In this document: positions 1 to 7,741 of the stretch, in pieces | How the letters are laid out: each line of letters begins with the position of its first letter | How positions within the stretch are numbered: position 1 is the first letter of the stretch | Source: Campylobacter troglodytis | GTDB lineage: Bacteria; Campylobacterota; Campylobacteria; Campylobacterales; Campylobacteraceae | DNA length: 46,321 bases | Direction: 5' to 3' | Assembly (NCBI RefSeq): GCF_006864425.1 | Contig: NZ_QHLI01000018.1 | Coordinates: 1 to 46,321, forward strand | Translations under genes and position numbers: made by a program | Notes under the pieces: model-generated | What the model was told of the DNA's origin: nothing | Databases searched by the model: none | The model's input: the letters and a program-made list of their open reading frames with translations, nothing else

Positions 1-615
1 CCAAGGCTGAGGTGCGTGGATTAACATTAAATCAATATAATCAAGCCCAAGTTTTGCCAAGGACTGCTCTATACTCGCCCTTGCAGCCTCGTAGCTTTTG
101 TGCTGTGCTGCTACTTTGGTGGTTACAAAAAGCTCATCTCGCTTTAAGCCTTTTGCCATAGCATTTCGCACGCCCTCGCCTGTGCCAGCCTCGTTTGCGT
201 AGGCTTGTGCGGAGTCAAAGTGGCGATAACCCACATTTACAGCCGCTTCGATGGCTGCACCTACCTTGTCATTGTCGATTCTCCAAAGCCCAAGCCCTAG
301 TTTTGGCACTTTGACGCCATTTGATAGGGTAAAAAACTCGTTAAGAGTTGAATTTGTCATAGCCTGTCCTTTCTGTGAAGTTGCCAAATTCTCGCTTGAA
401 TTTGCCTTGTCGCTTGAATTTGTGGCATTGTTCTTGTTTTCACTGCAAGCAACAAAAATAGGCATTAGGCTTAAAGCACCAAAACCAGCACCGATTTTTG
501 CGAATTTGCTTAAAAATTCGCGTCTTTGAAAATTGCTTGAATTTGTGTTTAAACTCACACAATTTTCGCCTTGAAATTTGCTTTTGCAAATTTCACTTTG
601 AATTTTACTACTCAT
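1..615 (-). CDS. Tat-exported aldo/keto reductase, probable lipoprotein (C-terminus cut by window edge)
   Basis: NAD(P)H-dependent aldo/keto reductase of the diketogluconate-reductase type; 205 residues are visible and the frame runs off the left edge. Start ATG is at 615-613. The leader has a twin-arginine motif (RREFLSKFAK, about residues 33-42), a hydrophobic stretch and a lipobox-like FVAC, so a Tat-exported lipoprotein is likely. An Asn/Ser-rich linker follows, then the barrel starting TLSNGVKVPKLGLG. All four AKR catalytic residues are visible: Asp and Tyr in HFDSAQAYANE, Lys in FVTTKV, His in LMLIHAP. An internal ATG at 360-358 (residue 86) has AAAGGA at 367-372 exactly 6 nt upstream, so a leaderless cytosolic form could also be made. 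Transcription is expected from the MerR-type promoter at 648-678. The aldehyde substrate is unknown. Confidence 0.9.
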   Translation of the reverse strand, partial: MSSKIQSEICKSKFQGENCVSLNTNSSNFQRREFLSKFAKIGAGFGALSLMPIFVACSENKNNATNSSDKANSSENLATSQKGQAMTNSTLNEFFTLSNGVKVPKLGLGLWRIDNDKVGAAIEAAVNVGYRHFDSAQAYANEAGTGEGVRNAMAKGLKRDELFVTTKVAAQHKSYEAARASIEQSLAKLGLDYIDLMLIHAPQPW

Positions 616-647
616 TTTTTGCTCCTTTCTTGCAAAATTTTGTTAGC

Positions 648-678
648 ATTATAAAGCATTACACCTAGTGTTTGTCAA
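648..678 (-). promoter_or_regulatory. MerR-type promoter, class A (for the AKR at 1-615)
   Basis: On the minus strand: -35 TTGACA (673-678), a 19-bp spacer, -10 TATAAT (648-653). The spacer AACACTAGGTGTAATGCTT holds the dyad ACAC-TAG-GTGT. A 19-bp spacer is the hallmark of promoters activated by MerR-family proteins. The same spacer sequence occurs before three other genes in this window. This copy lies inside the last codons of the upstream MFS gene. Confidence 0.8.
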
Positions 679-2028
679 GGGTTTTTTGAAAAATTTTGAA
701 AAAAATTCAAAAATTTTCAAATTTTTTGCGAAAATTCGCCAAATTTTGACAAAAAAAGTGAATTTAGCCCTTATTTTACGGCTTGCGATGAAAAACACCA
801 AAGCCACGATGAAAATGAGTGTGCCATAAAGCAAAAACATTTCAAAAAGCCCTATGCTTGCCACGAGTGGCTGTGTGAGTAGTGGGGAGAGAAACTGCCC
901 CAAAAATATGCAGCTTGACAAAATCCCCACGACTTTGCCACGCACAGCCTGCGGAGCGAGCTTTAAAATCCACGCAGAATTGTTGATATACACAAGCCCA
1001 GAGCCAAAGCCGATGATAGCCATCGCCACAAGCAACGCACCAAAATCGTGGATAAAAACGATGATGAGAAAGCCCGCACCAAAAAGCACCATACCAAAGG
1101 CATACAGGCTAAAAAGGCTGAATTTTAGGGACATTTTCTTATAAAACAACGCACAAAGTCCGTATGTAAGCGGTGGAATGCCGATAGCCACGCCCACAAA
1201 AGTGCTGTCAAGCCCCAAATAATCGCGTATGTAAAAGGGCAGCTGCGTAGGGCAAAGATAATACACCACAGAGCCAAAAAAGCCCATAAACCACGCACCA
1301 AGATAGGGCGTAAAGCTCATTTTCACGGGTGCTTGTGCGACTTTTTTGCGTGTGAATTTTGGCTCAAAAAGATAAAGCGCGTTAGCAATCAAAATCACAA
1401 AACCAAAGGCATACACCAAAAAAATGTATCGCCACGAAAGCGTAACGAGTAACCCACCCGCAAGCGTGGCAAGTGCGCCGCCAAAAGCCATAACGAAGTT
1501 TTGAAGCCCAAGCGCACCTTGCATTCTGTCCTTGCCGCCTTTGGAAAAATAATCCCCTATCAAAGTCGTAGAAATCGTCATCACAAAAGCTGTGGCAATG
1601 CCAAACACCGCACGACACACAAGTATCAAATAAAGATTATCCACAAAAGCCGCCCCGCAACCTGCTAGCGTCCAAATCAAAATGCTAGGATAAAGAAATT
1701 TAAGCTTGCCAAATTTATCCACCAAAGCCCCTGCCACAGGCGCAAAGAGCAAGACAAAGAGTGCTGGCATCGTAACGATAAGGCGCGTGAGAATTTCGAC
1801 ATTTGCCGTATCTTTAAAATGCGTTTCTATGGCAGGCAGGGCAGGGCTTACGATGACACCCGCTAAAATCGTCATCATCGACACAGAAAAAAGTGCGAGT
1901 TTAAAGCCCACTCTCTCGGTAATATCCACAAGTTTTTTGTCAAATTTGCTATCATTGCTCGCGTATTTGTGTGGCAAAGCCTTGAATTTCGCACTTTTTT
2001 GCGTTTTTGTGAATTTATCGCTCATCAT
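649..2028 (-). CDS. MFS transporter (drug/solute efflux type)
   Basis: A 459-residue major facilitator superfamily permease with about 12 hydrophobic segments, probably an inner-membrane efflux pump. It has a typical MFS loop between helices 2 and 3 (GALVDKFGKLKFLY) and a second-half start near PYLGAWFMGFFGSVVYYL. It lies 15 bp downstream of the cytochrome gene, so the two are probably co-transcribed. The last roughly 35 residues (after IASRKIRAKF) are Phe/Lys-rich and are translated from AT-rich spacer; the final residues PLTNTRCNAL are encoded by the MerR-type promoter of the next gene. The original stop has probably been lost. Substrate unknown; the MerR/AKR surroundings suggest export of a toxic organic compound. 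Confidence 0.85.
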   Translation of the reverse strand: MMSDKFTKTQKSAKFKALPHKYASNDSKFDKKLVDITERVGFKLALFSVSMMTILAGVIVSPALPAIETHFKDTANVEILTRLIVTMPALFVLLFAPVAGALVDKFGKLKFLYPSILIWTLAGCGAAFVDNLYLILVCRAVFGIATAFVMTISTTLIGDYFSKGGKDRMQGALGLQNFVMAFGGALATLAGGLLVTLSWRYIFLVYAFGFVILIANALYLFEPKFTRKKVAQAPVKMSFTPYLGAWFMGFFGSVVYYLCPTQLPFYIRDYLGLDSTFVGVAIGIPPLTYGLCALFYKKMSLKFSLFSLYAFGMVLFGAGFLIIVFIHDFGALLVAMAIIGFGSGLVYINNSAWILKLAPQAVRGKVVGILSSCIFLGQFLSPLLTQPLVASIGLFEMFLLYGTLIFIVALVFFIASRKIRAKFTFFVKIWRIFAKNLKIFEFFSKFFKKPLTNTRCNAL

Positions 2029-2043
2029 TTGCCAAAAACTCCG

Positions 2044-2487
2044 TCATTTTAGTTTGTAGGATTTAATCCTATCAATCGAAAACACCTTATCCTCGCCGCT
2101 AATAGAGCTTGTGTGGCAGTCCTTGCAACGAGCGGGATTGTCGTTTAAATTCACGCTTTTATCGGCGTTGTAAGGCATAAATTCCCACGCTTTGCCACGC
2201 TTTTGCATAGCTATGTAGCGATTTAACGCACCCTTTTTGCCGCCCTCGTTGAAGTATTCCTCAACCACGATTTTAGCACCATTTGGCAAGACACCATCTC
2301 TTTGAAGTGCGATTATATCGTCCTTTGAGATATACATATCCTCAATGACACCCCCTCGAAACTTGCTGTAATACATAACGCCTTGCTTGTAATCATCGCT
2401 TAAATCTTGTGCGAGAAGCGACGCAAAACTTACAGCAAGTGCAAGGCTGATAAATTTAGTCTTTTTAAAGGCAACACTTGTTTTCAT
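2044..2487 (-). CDS. Periplasmic monoheme cytochrome, P460-like
   Basis: A 147-residue secreted protein. The N-terminus is a Sec-type signal peptide (KKTKFISLALAVSFASLLA, cleavage before QD). One c-type heme site, CKDCH, is at residues 121-125 near the C-terminus. The layout, a small beta-rich domain with WEFMPYNADK followed by a C-terminal CxxCH, matches the cytochrome P460 family, whose members act on hydroxylamine or small N-oxides or have unknown redox roles. The AAAGGA RBS lies 7 nt before the ATG. It precedes the MFS gene by 15 bp. Assignment rests on the heme motif and general layout; the substrate cannot be inferred. Confidence 0.75.
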   Translation of the reverse strand: MKTSVAFKKTKFISLALAVSFASLLAQDLSDDYKQGVMYYSKFRGGVIEDMYISKDDIIALQRDGVLPNGAKIVVEEYFNEGGKKGALNRYIAMQKRGKAWEFMPYNADKSVNLNDNPARCKDCHTSSISGEDKVFSIDRIKSYKLK

Positions 2488-2573
2488 TTTTTATCCTTTC
2501 TTTTTTCGGCTTGTCTGCTTTCGTTTAAAAAATTCACGCAAAAGCCTGAATTTTCAGTTAAATTTAAGTCAAA

Positions 2574-2685
2574 GGTGCAGTATTTCGAGCGAGAAATCGC
2601 TTTTGGCAAACGAGGCTAGACTAACAGCGAATGCGGTCTGCCGAAGTTTGTTAAAAGCGATTTATCGCCGAAAGACGAGCCTGCC
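2574..2685 (+). repeat. Covarying structured hairpin, copy A
   Basis: Long imperfect palindrome between the cytochrome start and the stop of the AKR at 2759. The outer arm (TTTCG / CGAAA) leads to a main stem AAATCGCTTTT / AAAAGCGATTT, then an apical helix GGC-U-AGAC (2614-2621) paired with GUCU-GCC (2636-2642) with one bulged U. The same fold with different stem sequences recurs at 4236-4330, 5238-5363, 11316-11434 and 35079-35192. Confidence 0.8.
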
Positions 2686-2758
2686 TTGTGAATTTTTTAA
2701 ACAAACACTTCAAAATCACAAGACAACGACATCAAACGCACCCACAAAAATGCCTCAA

Positions 2759-3928
2759 CTATCTATTCAAACTCTCCCCAGCGGTTCTCTCATTAAACCA
2801 CTTAATCCTTTGTGGGTCTTGATGGTCTAACAAAGGCTTATTCGTTTCAAGTTTGGCAATTTGTGCCATATCAGCTACTGTAAGCTCAAAGTCAAAAATA
2901 GCCAAATTCTCACGCATTCTCTCAATCTTTGAAGTCTTGGCAATGCTTACAATGCCCCTTTGATACACCCACCGCAAAATCACTTGAGCCACAGTTTTTT
3001 TGTGAGCTTTGGCGATTTTTGTGAGCGTTTTATCAGTAAGAATGCCATCACGCGTTTGTTTTAAGGGGCTAAATGCCTCCATTTGAATGCCAAGTTCTTT
3101 GAGATTTTGCTGTGCCTTAACTTGCTGAAAATGCGGATGGCATTCGATTTGATTGACAGCAGGTGTTATCTCATTGTTCTGCACGAAGTCCATAATGCGA
3201 GCGGGGTTGAAATTACTCACGCCGATAGCCCGCACAGCCTTGTCCTTGTAGAGCTTACTCATCGCCCGCCACGCTCCGTAGGTGTCATTTACAGGCTGAT
3301 GAATGAGATACAAGTCTGCATAAGGGGTTTTAAGCTTTTTTAGGCTCTCAAAATACGCCTTGCCAGCCATTGCCTCGTTTGCGTATGGGCGAAAGAGCTT
3401 GCAGGTGATGAAAAGCTCGTCTCGTTTCACGCCTGTTGCTTTAAACGCCGCACCTACGCCTTCTTCGTTTGCATAGCTTTGTGCGGTATCAAAGAGCCTA
3501 TAACCTGCCTCTAATGCTTGCTCCACAGCCTTTTGCGTTTGTTTCATATCGCCAAGTTTGAGCGTGCCAAAGCCAGCGGCGGGCATTTTCACACCATTGT
3601 TTAGCGTAAAGCTAGGCATTGTGGCGGCGATTTTCTCGCCTAAAGCTGAATTTGCCGAAGCTGCCCTTGCCTTGCTTGTGAAAATCGACACTCCGCCAAA
3701 TAAAGCTACACCTGCTGTTAGCTTGGCTGAATTTTTAAGAAATTCACGCCTTGAGCTTAAATCAGCGGTGTTTGCTTGTGATGGCAAATTTTTGGCGAAT
3801 TCTTGTGAATTCGCAACGCCGCTTGAATTTGTAGCGGTTTTTGGCAAATTTTCGCCGCCACGACTTGAATGAACGGCAAAGCCGTTTGAATTTGTGGCGA
3901 AAGCACCACGAGAATGCACCTTTTGCAT
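2759..3928 (-). CDS. Tat-exported aldo/keto reductase (2,5-diketogluconate reductase type)
   Basis: A 389-residue AKR. The catalytic tetrad is visible: Asp/Tyr in LFDTAQSYANEEG, Lys in LFITCKLF, His in LYLIHQPV. The Tat motif SRREFLKNSAK begins about residue 59, preceded by an unusually long Asn/Ser-rich n-region; a hydrophobic core and a SKARA-A cleavage-like site follow, so a soluble periplasmic enzyme is likely. The start at 3928 is supported by AAAGGA 6 nt upstream. Unlike the other Tat-AKRs here, the ATG at the mature-domain junction (MPSFTLNNGV) lacks a good RBS. Transcription should start from the class B MerR-type promoter at 3974-4004. Substrate unknown. Confidence 0.88.
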   Translation of the reverse strand: MQKVHSRGAFATNSNGFAVHSSRGGENLPKTATNSSGVANSQEFAKNLPSQANTADLSSRREFLKNSAKLTAGVALFGGVSIFTSKARAASANSALGEKIAATMPSFTLNNGVKMPAAGFGTLKLGDMKQTQKAVEQALEAGYRLFDTAQSYANEEGVGAAFKATGVKRDELFITCKLFRPYANEAMAGKAYFESLKKLKTPYADLYLIHQPVNDTYGAWRAMSKLYKDKAVRAIGVSNFNPARIMDFVQNNEITPAVNQIECHPHFQQVKAQQNLKELGIQMEAFSPLKQTRDGILTDKTLTKIAKAHKKTVAQVILRWVYQRGIVSIAKTSKIERMRENLAIFDFELTVADMAQIAKLETNKPLLDHQDPQRIKWFNERTAGESLNR

Positions 3929-3973
3929 TGTCTATCCTTTCAAATAAATTTGCAAATTTATTTTGCTTTTGAA

Positions 3974-4004
3974 ATTTTACAAGATGAGAGTGGCTCTCAG
4001 TCAA
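3974..4004 (-). promoter_or_regulatory. MerR-type promoter, class B (for the AKR at 2759-3928)
   Basis: On the minus strand: -35 TTGACT (3999-4004), 19-bp spacer, -10 TAAAAT (3974-3979). The spacer has a perfect dyad GAGAG-CCA-CTCTC, unlike the ACAC-TAG-GTGT of class A. It resembles operators I recall for AdhR/NmlR-type MerR proteins. The regulator is probably the MerR protein at 4642-5109 (inference). Confidence 0.72.
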
Positions 4005-4235
4005 GGGTTTTTTGAAAAAAATTTCAAATTTTTTGAAAATTTTTTATGAAAGGCTGAATTTATGGCGAATTTTTGGGTGAATTTTTTTGGTGTTTTGTGA
4101 AGTTTTTTAAGAAAGTTACAATTTGGCGTGAATTTTTTATGATTTTTATAAAAATCTGTGAATTTTTTTGTCAAAACACCTAAAAAATTCACAAAATTCC
4201 ATTGCAAAAACGCTTAAATTAAAGCGTTTCCACGA

Positions 4236-4330
4236 GTGCAGTATTTTGGATGAGAAAATGATTTTTGCGGACACGAACTAGACATAATAGTCTGTTAAGT
4301 CCGCAAAAATCATTTTATCGCCGAAAGACA
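4236..4330 (+). repeat. Covarying structured hairpin, copy B
   Basis: Same fold as copy A with a different main stem: AAAATGATTTTTGCGGAC pairs with GTCCGCAAAAATCATTTT. The apical helix is AAC-U-AGAC (4276-4283) with GUCU-GUU (4290-4296). AAC/GUU here replaces GGC/GCC of the other copies, a compensatory change, while the bulged U is kept. Confidence 0.8.
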
Positions 4331-4425
4331 AACGAGAGACACGCTAAAATTATGGCGTTTGATAGCAAGAAACACTCAAAAATTCACACTAAAATTCAAG
4401 CAAAATTCACGCTTTTACTAGCGGT

Positions 4426-4477
4426 AGCGGTCTGCCGAACGCACAAAAAGCATTTTATAGCCAAAAGACGAGCCAGC
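4426..4477 (+). repeat. 3' half of a structured hairpin (truncated copy F)
   Basis: Matches the 3' arm of copy A from GCGGTCTGCCGAA through the conserved AAAGACGAGCC end. The 5' arm that would pair with it is absent, so this is a truncated copy. The rest of 3929-4641 holds the class B promoter, copy B, a terminator-like hairpin and AAATTCA-rich spacer; I see no gene in it. Confidence 0.6.
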
Positions 4478-4544
4478 CGAATTTAAAAAGCCCACAAAGA
4501 AAGCTAAAATTCACACAGCGACAACCTAAAATTCAAGCAAAACT

Positions 4545-4590
4545 TACCCGCCCCCCAAACCCCCCTCCGCAAGGGCGGGGGGCTTTTTTC
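4545..4590 (+). terminator. GC-rich hairpin followed by a T-run
   Basis: CCCCCC at 4560-4565 pairs with GGGGGG at 4577-4582 around TCCGCAAGGGC, followed by CTTTTTTC. This has the form of a Rho-independent terminator on the plus strand, although no plus-strand gene precedes it; it may stop antisense transcription between MerR and the AKR. Confidence 0.5.
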
Positions 4591-4641
4591 ACTAAAATTC
4601 AAAAGCAAAGCCTAAAATTCAAGCAAAACTTAACAAAACAT

Positions 4642-5109
4642 TCACGCTTTTACTCTTTTCTTTGCACTTGCTCCGTCTTTTAGGCTTTTGTAGTTTCGCT
4701 CTTTATCGTAGTATTCTTTCAGTGCCTTGCTTTTGCCTACGCTTGTGTGGTTTTTGTCCTTTTGTGTGAGGATTTTGATTTTTTTATCAAGGCATTCAAG
4801 TGCCTTGCCGTAGGCTTCTAGAGTGCGAAGTATCTCTGTGCGTTGAAGTTGTAGCATTTCGATACGCTGTGGCAGGCTTGAATCGCCAAGTTTGCAAAGC
4901 TCGACAAACTCGAGCACCTTGGCGATGCTCATACCCGTCTCACGCATACACTGCACTAGCCCCACCCACTGCAAATCCCGCTCGCTAAAATAGCGGTAGC
5001 CGTTGTCGTCCCTGTCAATATGCGAGAAAAGCCCGCATTTTGCCCAGTAACGAATCGTGTGGCAGCTGACTTTTGTGATTTTTTCGACTTCCTTAATAGT
5101 ATAAGCCAT
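4642..5109 (-). CDS. MerR-family transcriptional regulator (AdhR/NmlR-like)
   Basis: A 155-residue one-component regulator. The N-terminal winged helix-turn-helix is typical: MAYTIKEVEKITKVSCHTIRYWAKCGLF, then DDNGYRYFSERDLQWVGLVQCMRETGMSI, then a dimerisation coiled coil (about residues 75-125). The family binds a dyad in a 19-bp promoter spacer and untwists the DNA to activate. Sequence pattern and length fit the AdhR/NmlR branch, which senses aldehydes or electrophiles. The start at 5109 has AAAGGA 8 nt upstream; the frame stays open to 5205 but that extension has no RBS. Its likely target is the class B promoter of the downstream AKR. A Cys occurs in the recognition region and another in the coiled coil; a sensor role for either is only possible. 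Confidence 0.88.
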   Translation of the reverse strand: MAYTIKEVEKITKVSCHTIRYWAKCGLFSHIDRDDNGYRYFSERDLQWVGLVQCMRETGMSIAKVLEFVELCKLGDSSLPQRIEMLQLQRTEILRTLEAYGKALECLDKKIKILTQKDKNHTSVGKSKALKEYYDKERNYKSLKDGASAKKRVKA

Positions 5110-5237
5110 TGTGTAGTCCTTTGTTTTAGTGAATTTTAGTGTGGATTTATTAACATTTGGAATTAGAAAATGGATTGTAGAAAATAGAAAAGGAAATTTA
5201 GGCAAAGTGTGAAATTACAAGAATTTGAACGAAAGCG

Positions 5238-5363
5238 GACAAGGCGAAGTATTGCGAGACGATTTTAAGGGTTGTGCAGTGAAAATCGAACAAGGCTAGG
5301 TAGTGAAACCTGCCGCCGTGAGATTTTCACAAACTCCCTTAAAAGTGTCCGCAAGACAAGCCG
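5238..5363 (+). repeat. Covarying structured hairpin, copy C1
   Basis: Lies immediately 3' of the AKR stop at 5371 and 5' of the MerR gene. The main stem is different and longer (TGAAAATC / GATTTTCA plus AAGGG / CCCTT). The apical helix GGC-U-AGGU (5294-5301) pairs with ACCU-GCC (5308-5314): GGU/ACC here replaces GAC/GUC in copies A, B and D. Nearly identical to copy C2 at 11316-11434. Confidence 0.8.
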
Positions 5364-5370
5364 CTAGCCA

Positions 5371-6684
5371 CTACTTCACCAAATTTTTCAAAGACTCTCT
5401 CGCTTGCTCCTCAGTTACCGCCCCCACAATCTCGTGCGGCACATAAGGTGCTTCCAAAAAGGCGATTTCTTTTGCACTCAGCTTTATTTTCATAGCATCC
5501 ACTGCCTCGTCAATGTATTTTGTCTTGTTCGCACCGATGATGGGCGAGCCTACACCCTTTGCAAGTAGCCACGCAAGCGAAATCCCACTCATCGACACGC
5601 CCTTTTTCTTGGCAAGTTCATTCACGCGAGCAGCGATGAGCTTGTCTTGTTCTTGCATTTTATCATACTTACCCACAGCCGTTTTGTCCGTCTTGCTACG
5701 CAAAGTGTCGCTTTTCCACTCGGTGCGTGCTAAACGCCCAGAAGCTAGCGGCGAATAAGGCATAAGCGTTACATTTTGCTCTTTGCAAATAGGGATTAGC
5801 TCGCGTTCGTCCTCGCGGTAAAGCAGATTGTAGTGATTTTGCATAATGCTAAATGGCGTTAGCTTGTTATCCCTTGCCACTTGCTGCATATTCATAAATT
5901 GATAGCCAAACATAGCACTAGCCCCAAGCGCACGCACCTTGCCAGCCTTTACCACTTCGTGTAAGGCTTGCATAGTCTCTAAAATCGGCGTGGTGTAATC
6001 AAACCTGTGGATAATGTAAATATCCAAGTAGTCAGTGCCTAGCCGTTTCAAAGTGCCATCAATCTCCCTTAAAATCGCAGCCCGAGACAGCACACCCTTG
6101 TTGAAATACACCTTTGACGAGATGACGACATTTTCTCGCTTTGCGTGCTTTTTCAAAGCCTTGCCAAGATATTCCTCGCTAGTGCCAGCAGAATAGACAT
6201 TTGCCGTGTCAAAGAAGTTTAGCCCCTTATCCAAGGCGTGCTTGATGATGGCTTCGCTGTCCTTTTCATTAAGTGTCCAGTCGTGCAAAGTGCCTGCCTT
6301 GCCAAAGCTCATCGCACCTATGCAGATTTGAGAAATCTCAATGTCCGTGTTGCCTACCTTGACGAAATTAACGCCGTTTTGGGTGCGTGTAATCTTTGCA
6401 CCACCGCTGTTTGCATTACTCATAGTGTTTCCTTTGTTTGAATTTGCGGTATTTAAACCGCCTTTGTTTGATGAATTCGCTGAATTCACGCCTGAATTTG
6501 CCGAGTTTGCACTAGCACAAGCCGTCATCAAAGGCAAAGCACTAAGCATCGCAAAGCCCGCAAACTTGGCTGAATTTGTAAGAAATTCACGCCTTTTGCC
6601 TTGAAATTCACTTGAATTTGTGTTTAAATTCAAGTCGTTTTCGCCTAATTTTAGGGACTTGTTGCCCTTAATTTTACTACTCAT
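5371..6684 (-). CDS. Tat-exported aldo/keto reductase, probable lipoprotein
   Basis: A 437-residue AKR of the YajO/Tas-like branch, different from the diketogluconate-type AKRs around it. Tat motif KRREFLTNSAK has its arginines at 31-32; the lipobox-like MTAC places the lipid Cys at residue 56. A linker of Ser/Asn/Ala/Gly repeats follows to about residue 95. Catalytic residues are visible: Asp/Tyr in NFFDTANVYSAGT, Lys in VVISSKV, His in IYIIHRFD; the C-terminal cofactor motif is SPIIGANKTKYIDE. An internal ATG at 6423 (residue 88) has AAAGGA (6430-6435) exactly 6 nt upstream, suggesting a second cytosolic product. A class A MerR-type promoter at 6768-6798 drives it. Promoter and leader are near copies of those of the gene at 7742-8809. 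Confidence 0.9.
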   Translation of the reverse strand: MSSKIKGNKSLKLGENDLNLNTNSSEFQGKRREFLTNSAKFAGFAMLSALPLMTACASANSANSGVNSANSSNKGGLNTANSNKGNTMSNANSGGAKITRTQNGVNFVKVGNTDIEISQICIGAMSFGKAGTLHDWTLNEKDSEAIIKHALDKGLNFFDTANVYSAGTSEEYLGKALKKHAKRENVVISSKVYFNKGVLSRAAILREIDGTLKRLGTDYLDIYIIHRFDYTTPILETMQALHEVVKAGKVRALGASAMFGYQFMNMQQVARDNKLTPFSIMQNHYNLLYREDERELIPICKEQNVTLMPYSPLASGRLARTEWKSDTLRSKTDKTAVGKYDKMQEQDKLIAARVNELAKKKGVSMSGISLAWLLAKGVGSPIIGANKTKYIDEAVDAMKIKLSAKEIAFLEAPYVPHEIVGAVTEEQARESLKNLVK

Positions 6685-6767
6685 TTTTTATCCTTTCTTT
6701 TTTGCCAAATGCTTGAAATGCTAAATTTCTCGCATTTTCGGCAAAAATCTTAAAAATTTGTAACAAC

Positions 6768-6798
6768 ATTATAAAGCATTACACCTAGTGTTTGTCAA
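6768..6798 (-). promoter_or_regulatory. MerR-type promoter, class A (for the AKR at 5371-6684)
   Basis: -35 TTGACA (6793-6798), 19-bp spacer with ACAC-TAG-GTGT, -10 TATAAT (6768-6773), about 75-80 nt before the start codon. The spacer is identical to the copies at 648, 8893 and 12812. Confidence 0.82.
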
Positions 6799-6991
6799 GG
6801 GCTTTTTGAAAAAAATTTTAAATTTTTCAAATTCTTTTGCAAAAAATTTAAAAAATTCATAAAAACCCAAAAAATCCGTGAATTTTTTTGAATTTTTGCG
6901 AAAACAAAACGCAAAAATTCAAAAAAAGCCGTGAATTTCTACGAATTTTTAGCTCAAAAATAAGCCAAAATTCACGCAAATGCGTAAGGTT

Positions 6992-7035
6992 GGATTGCCA
7001 CGCAGTTTTTTGTAAAAAACTGCTCGCAATGACGG
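6992..7035. repeat. Interspersed hairpin GGATTGCCACG / CTCGCAATGACGG
   Basis: Short palindrome with an ACTGC/GCAGT stem around a T-run/A-run. The same element is at 9117-9163, and its ends recur at 45388-45426. The rest of 6685-7121 is the class A promoter and AAATTCA-rich spacer with no gene. Confidence 0.65.
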
Positions 7036-7121
7036 CTTGGGTTGAATATTTAGCCCAAAATCAAGCCAAAATTCACGCCTTTTATCAAAGCACAAAAATC
7101 CACAAAGCCACGCAAATTAGC

Positions 7122-7730
7122 TTAAAATTCAAGCCTTTTTATGATTTTTGTGGGATTGCCACCCACGATAACATTGCTTGGCACACTTTTTGTAACGACA
7201 GCCCCAGCGGCGATTATGGAGTTTTCACCCACTTCCACGCCCGGACAAATAATAGCCCCAACGCCCACCCACACACGATTGCCGATTTTCACGCCCTTGC
7301 AAAGTGTGGTAGAGCGGTTTTGTGGGTTAAAATCGTGGTTTATCGTAACGATATTTACCTTTGGGGCGATGAAAGCACTCTCGCCTATTTCAAGCCCACC
7401 TCTATCCATAAAAGTGCAGCAAGTATTGATAAATACGCCTTTTGCAAGGTGCGTGCCTCGTCCAAAGTCCGTGCAAAAGGGCGGCATTACCCACACGCTA
7501 CTATCTAATTCATAGCCAAAAAGTTCGCTCAAAATCTCACGCACAGCCTCAGGCGAATGGTAGGCATTGTTGAGATAAGCGGTAATTTTTTGGGCGTTTG
7601 TGATGGCTTTTAGCATTTGCTCCCAGCCCTCGCTTTGATAATTCACGCCCTTTCCTGCCAAATCTTTTTTGAAAATCTCAGCACTAAAATCCACTCTTTC
7701 AAGCCCTAAACTTTCGCTTAAAGTCCTCAT
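7122..7730 (-). CDS. Hexapeptide-repeat O-acetyltransferase (LacA/Maa type)
   Basis: A roughly 200-residue acetyl-CoA-dependent sugar O-acetyltransferase of the maltose/galactoside acetyltransferase family, a cytosolic trimer built on a left-handed beta-helix. Visible features are the N-terminal helical segment, the hexapeptide turns (GLEIGESAFIAPKVNI, GVKIGNRVWVGVGAIICPGVEVGENSIIAAGAVV), the catalytic His in TINHDFNPQ, and the typical ending VIVGGNPTKIIK. The start is taken at 7730 (MRTLSE) because AAAGG precedes it; the open frame to 7754 would overlap the upstream AKR stop. It is the second gene of the operon behind the AKR at 7742-8809, with an 11-nt gap. Its link to aldehyde metabolism is unclear. 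Confidence 0.88.
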   Translation of the reverse strand: MRTLSESLGLERVDFSAEIFKKDLAGKGVNYQSEGWEQMLKAITNAQKITAYLNNAYHSPEAVREILSELFGYELDSSVWVMPPFCTDFGRGTHLAKGVFINTCCTFMDRGGLEIGESAFIAPKVNIVTINHDFNPQNRSTTLCKGVKIGNRVWVGVGAIICPGVEVGENSIIAAGAVVTKSVPSNVIVGGNPTKIIKRLEF

Positions 7731-7741
7731 TGCCTTACCTT

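Noticed and set aside
5110-5205. N-terminal extension of the MerR protein at 4642-5109
   Set aside because: The extension has no RBS and no family similarity, whereas ATG 5109 has AAAGGA and begins the conserved helix-turn-helix.
6888-7515. Long plus-strand frames opposite the acetyltransferase
   Set aside because: They are antisense shadows of the hexapeptide acetyltransferase and its repeat-rich downstream spacer.
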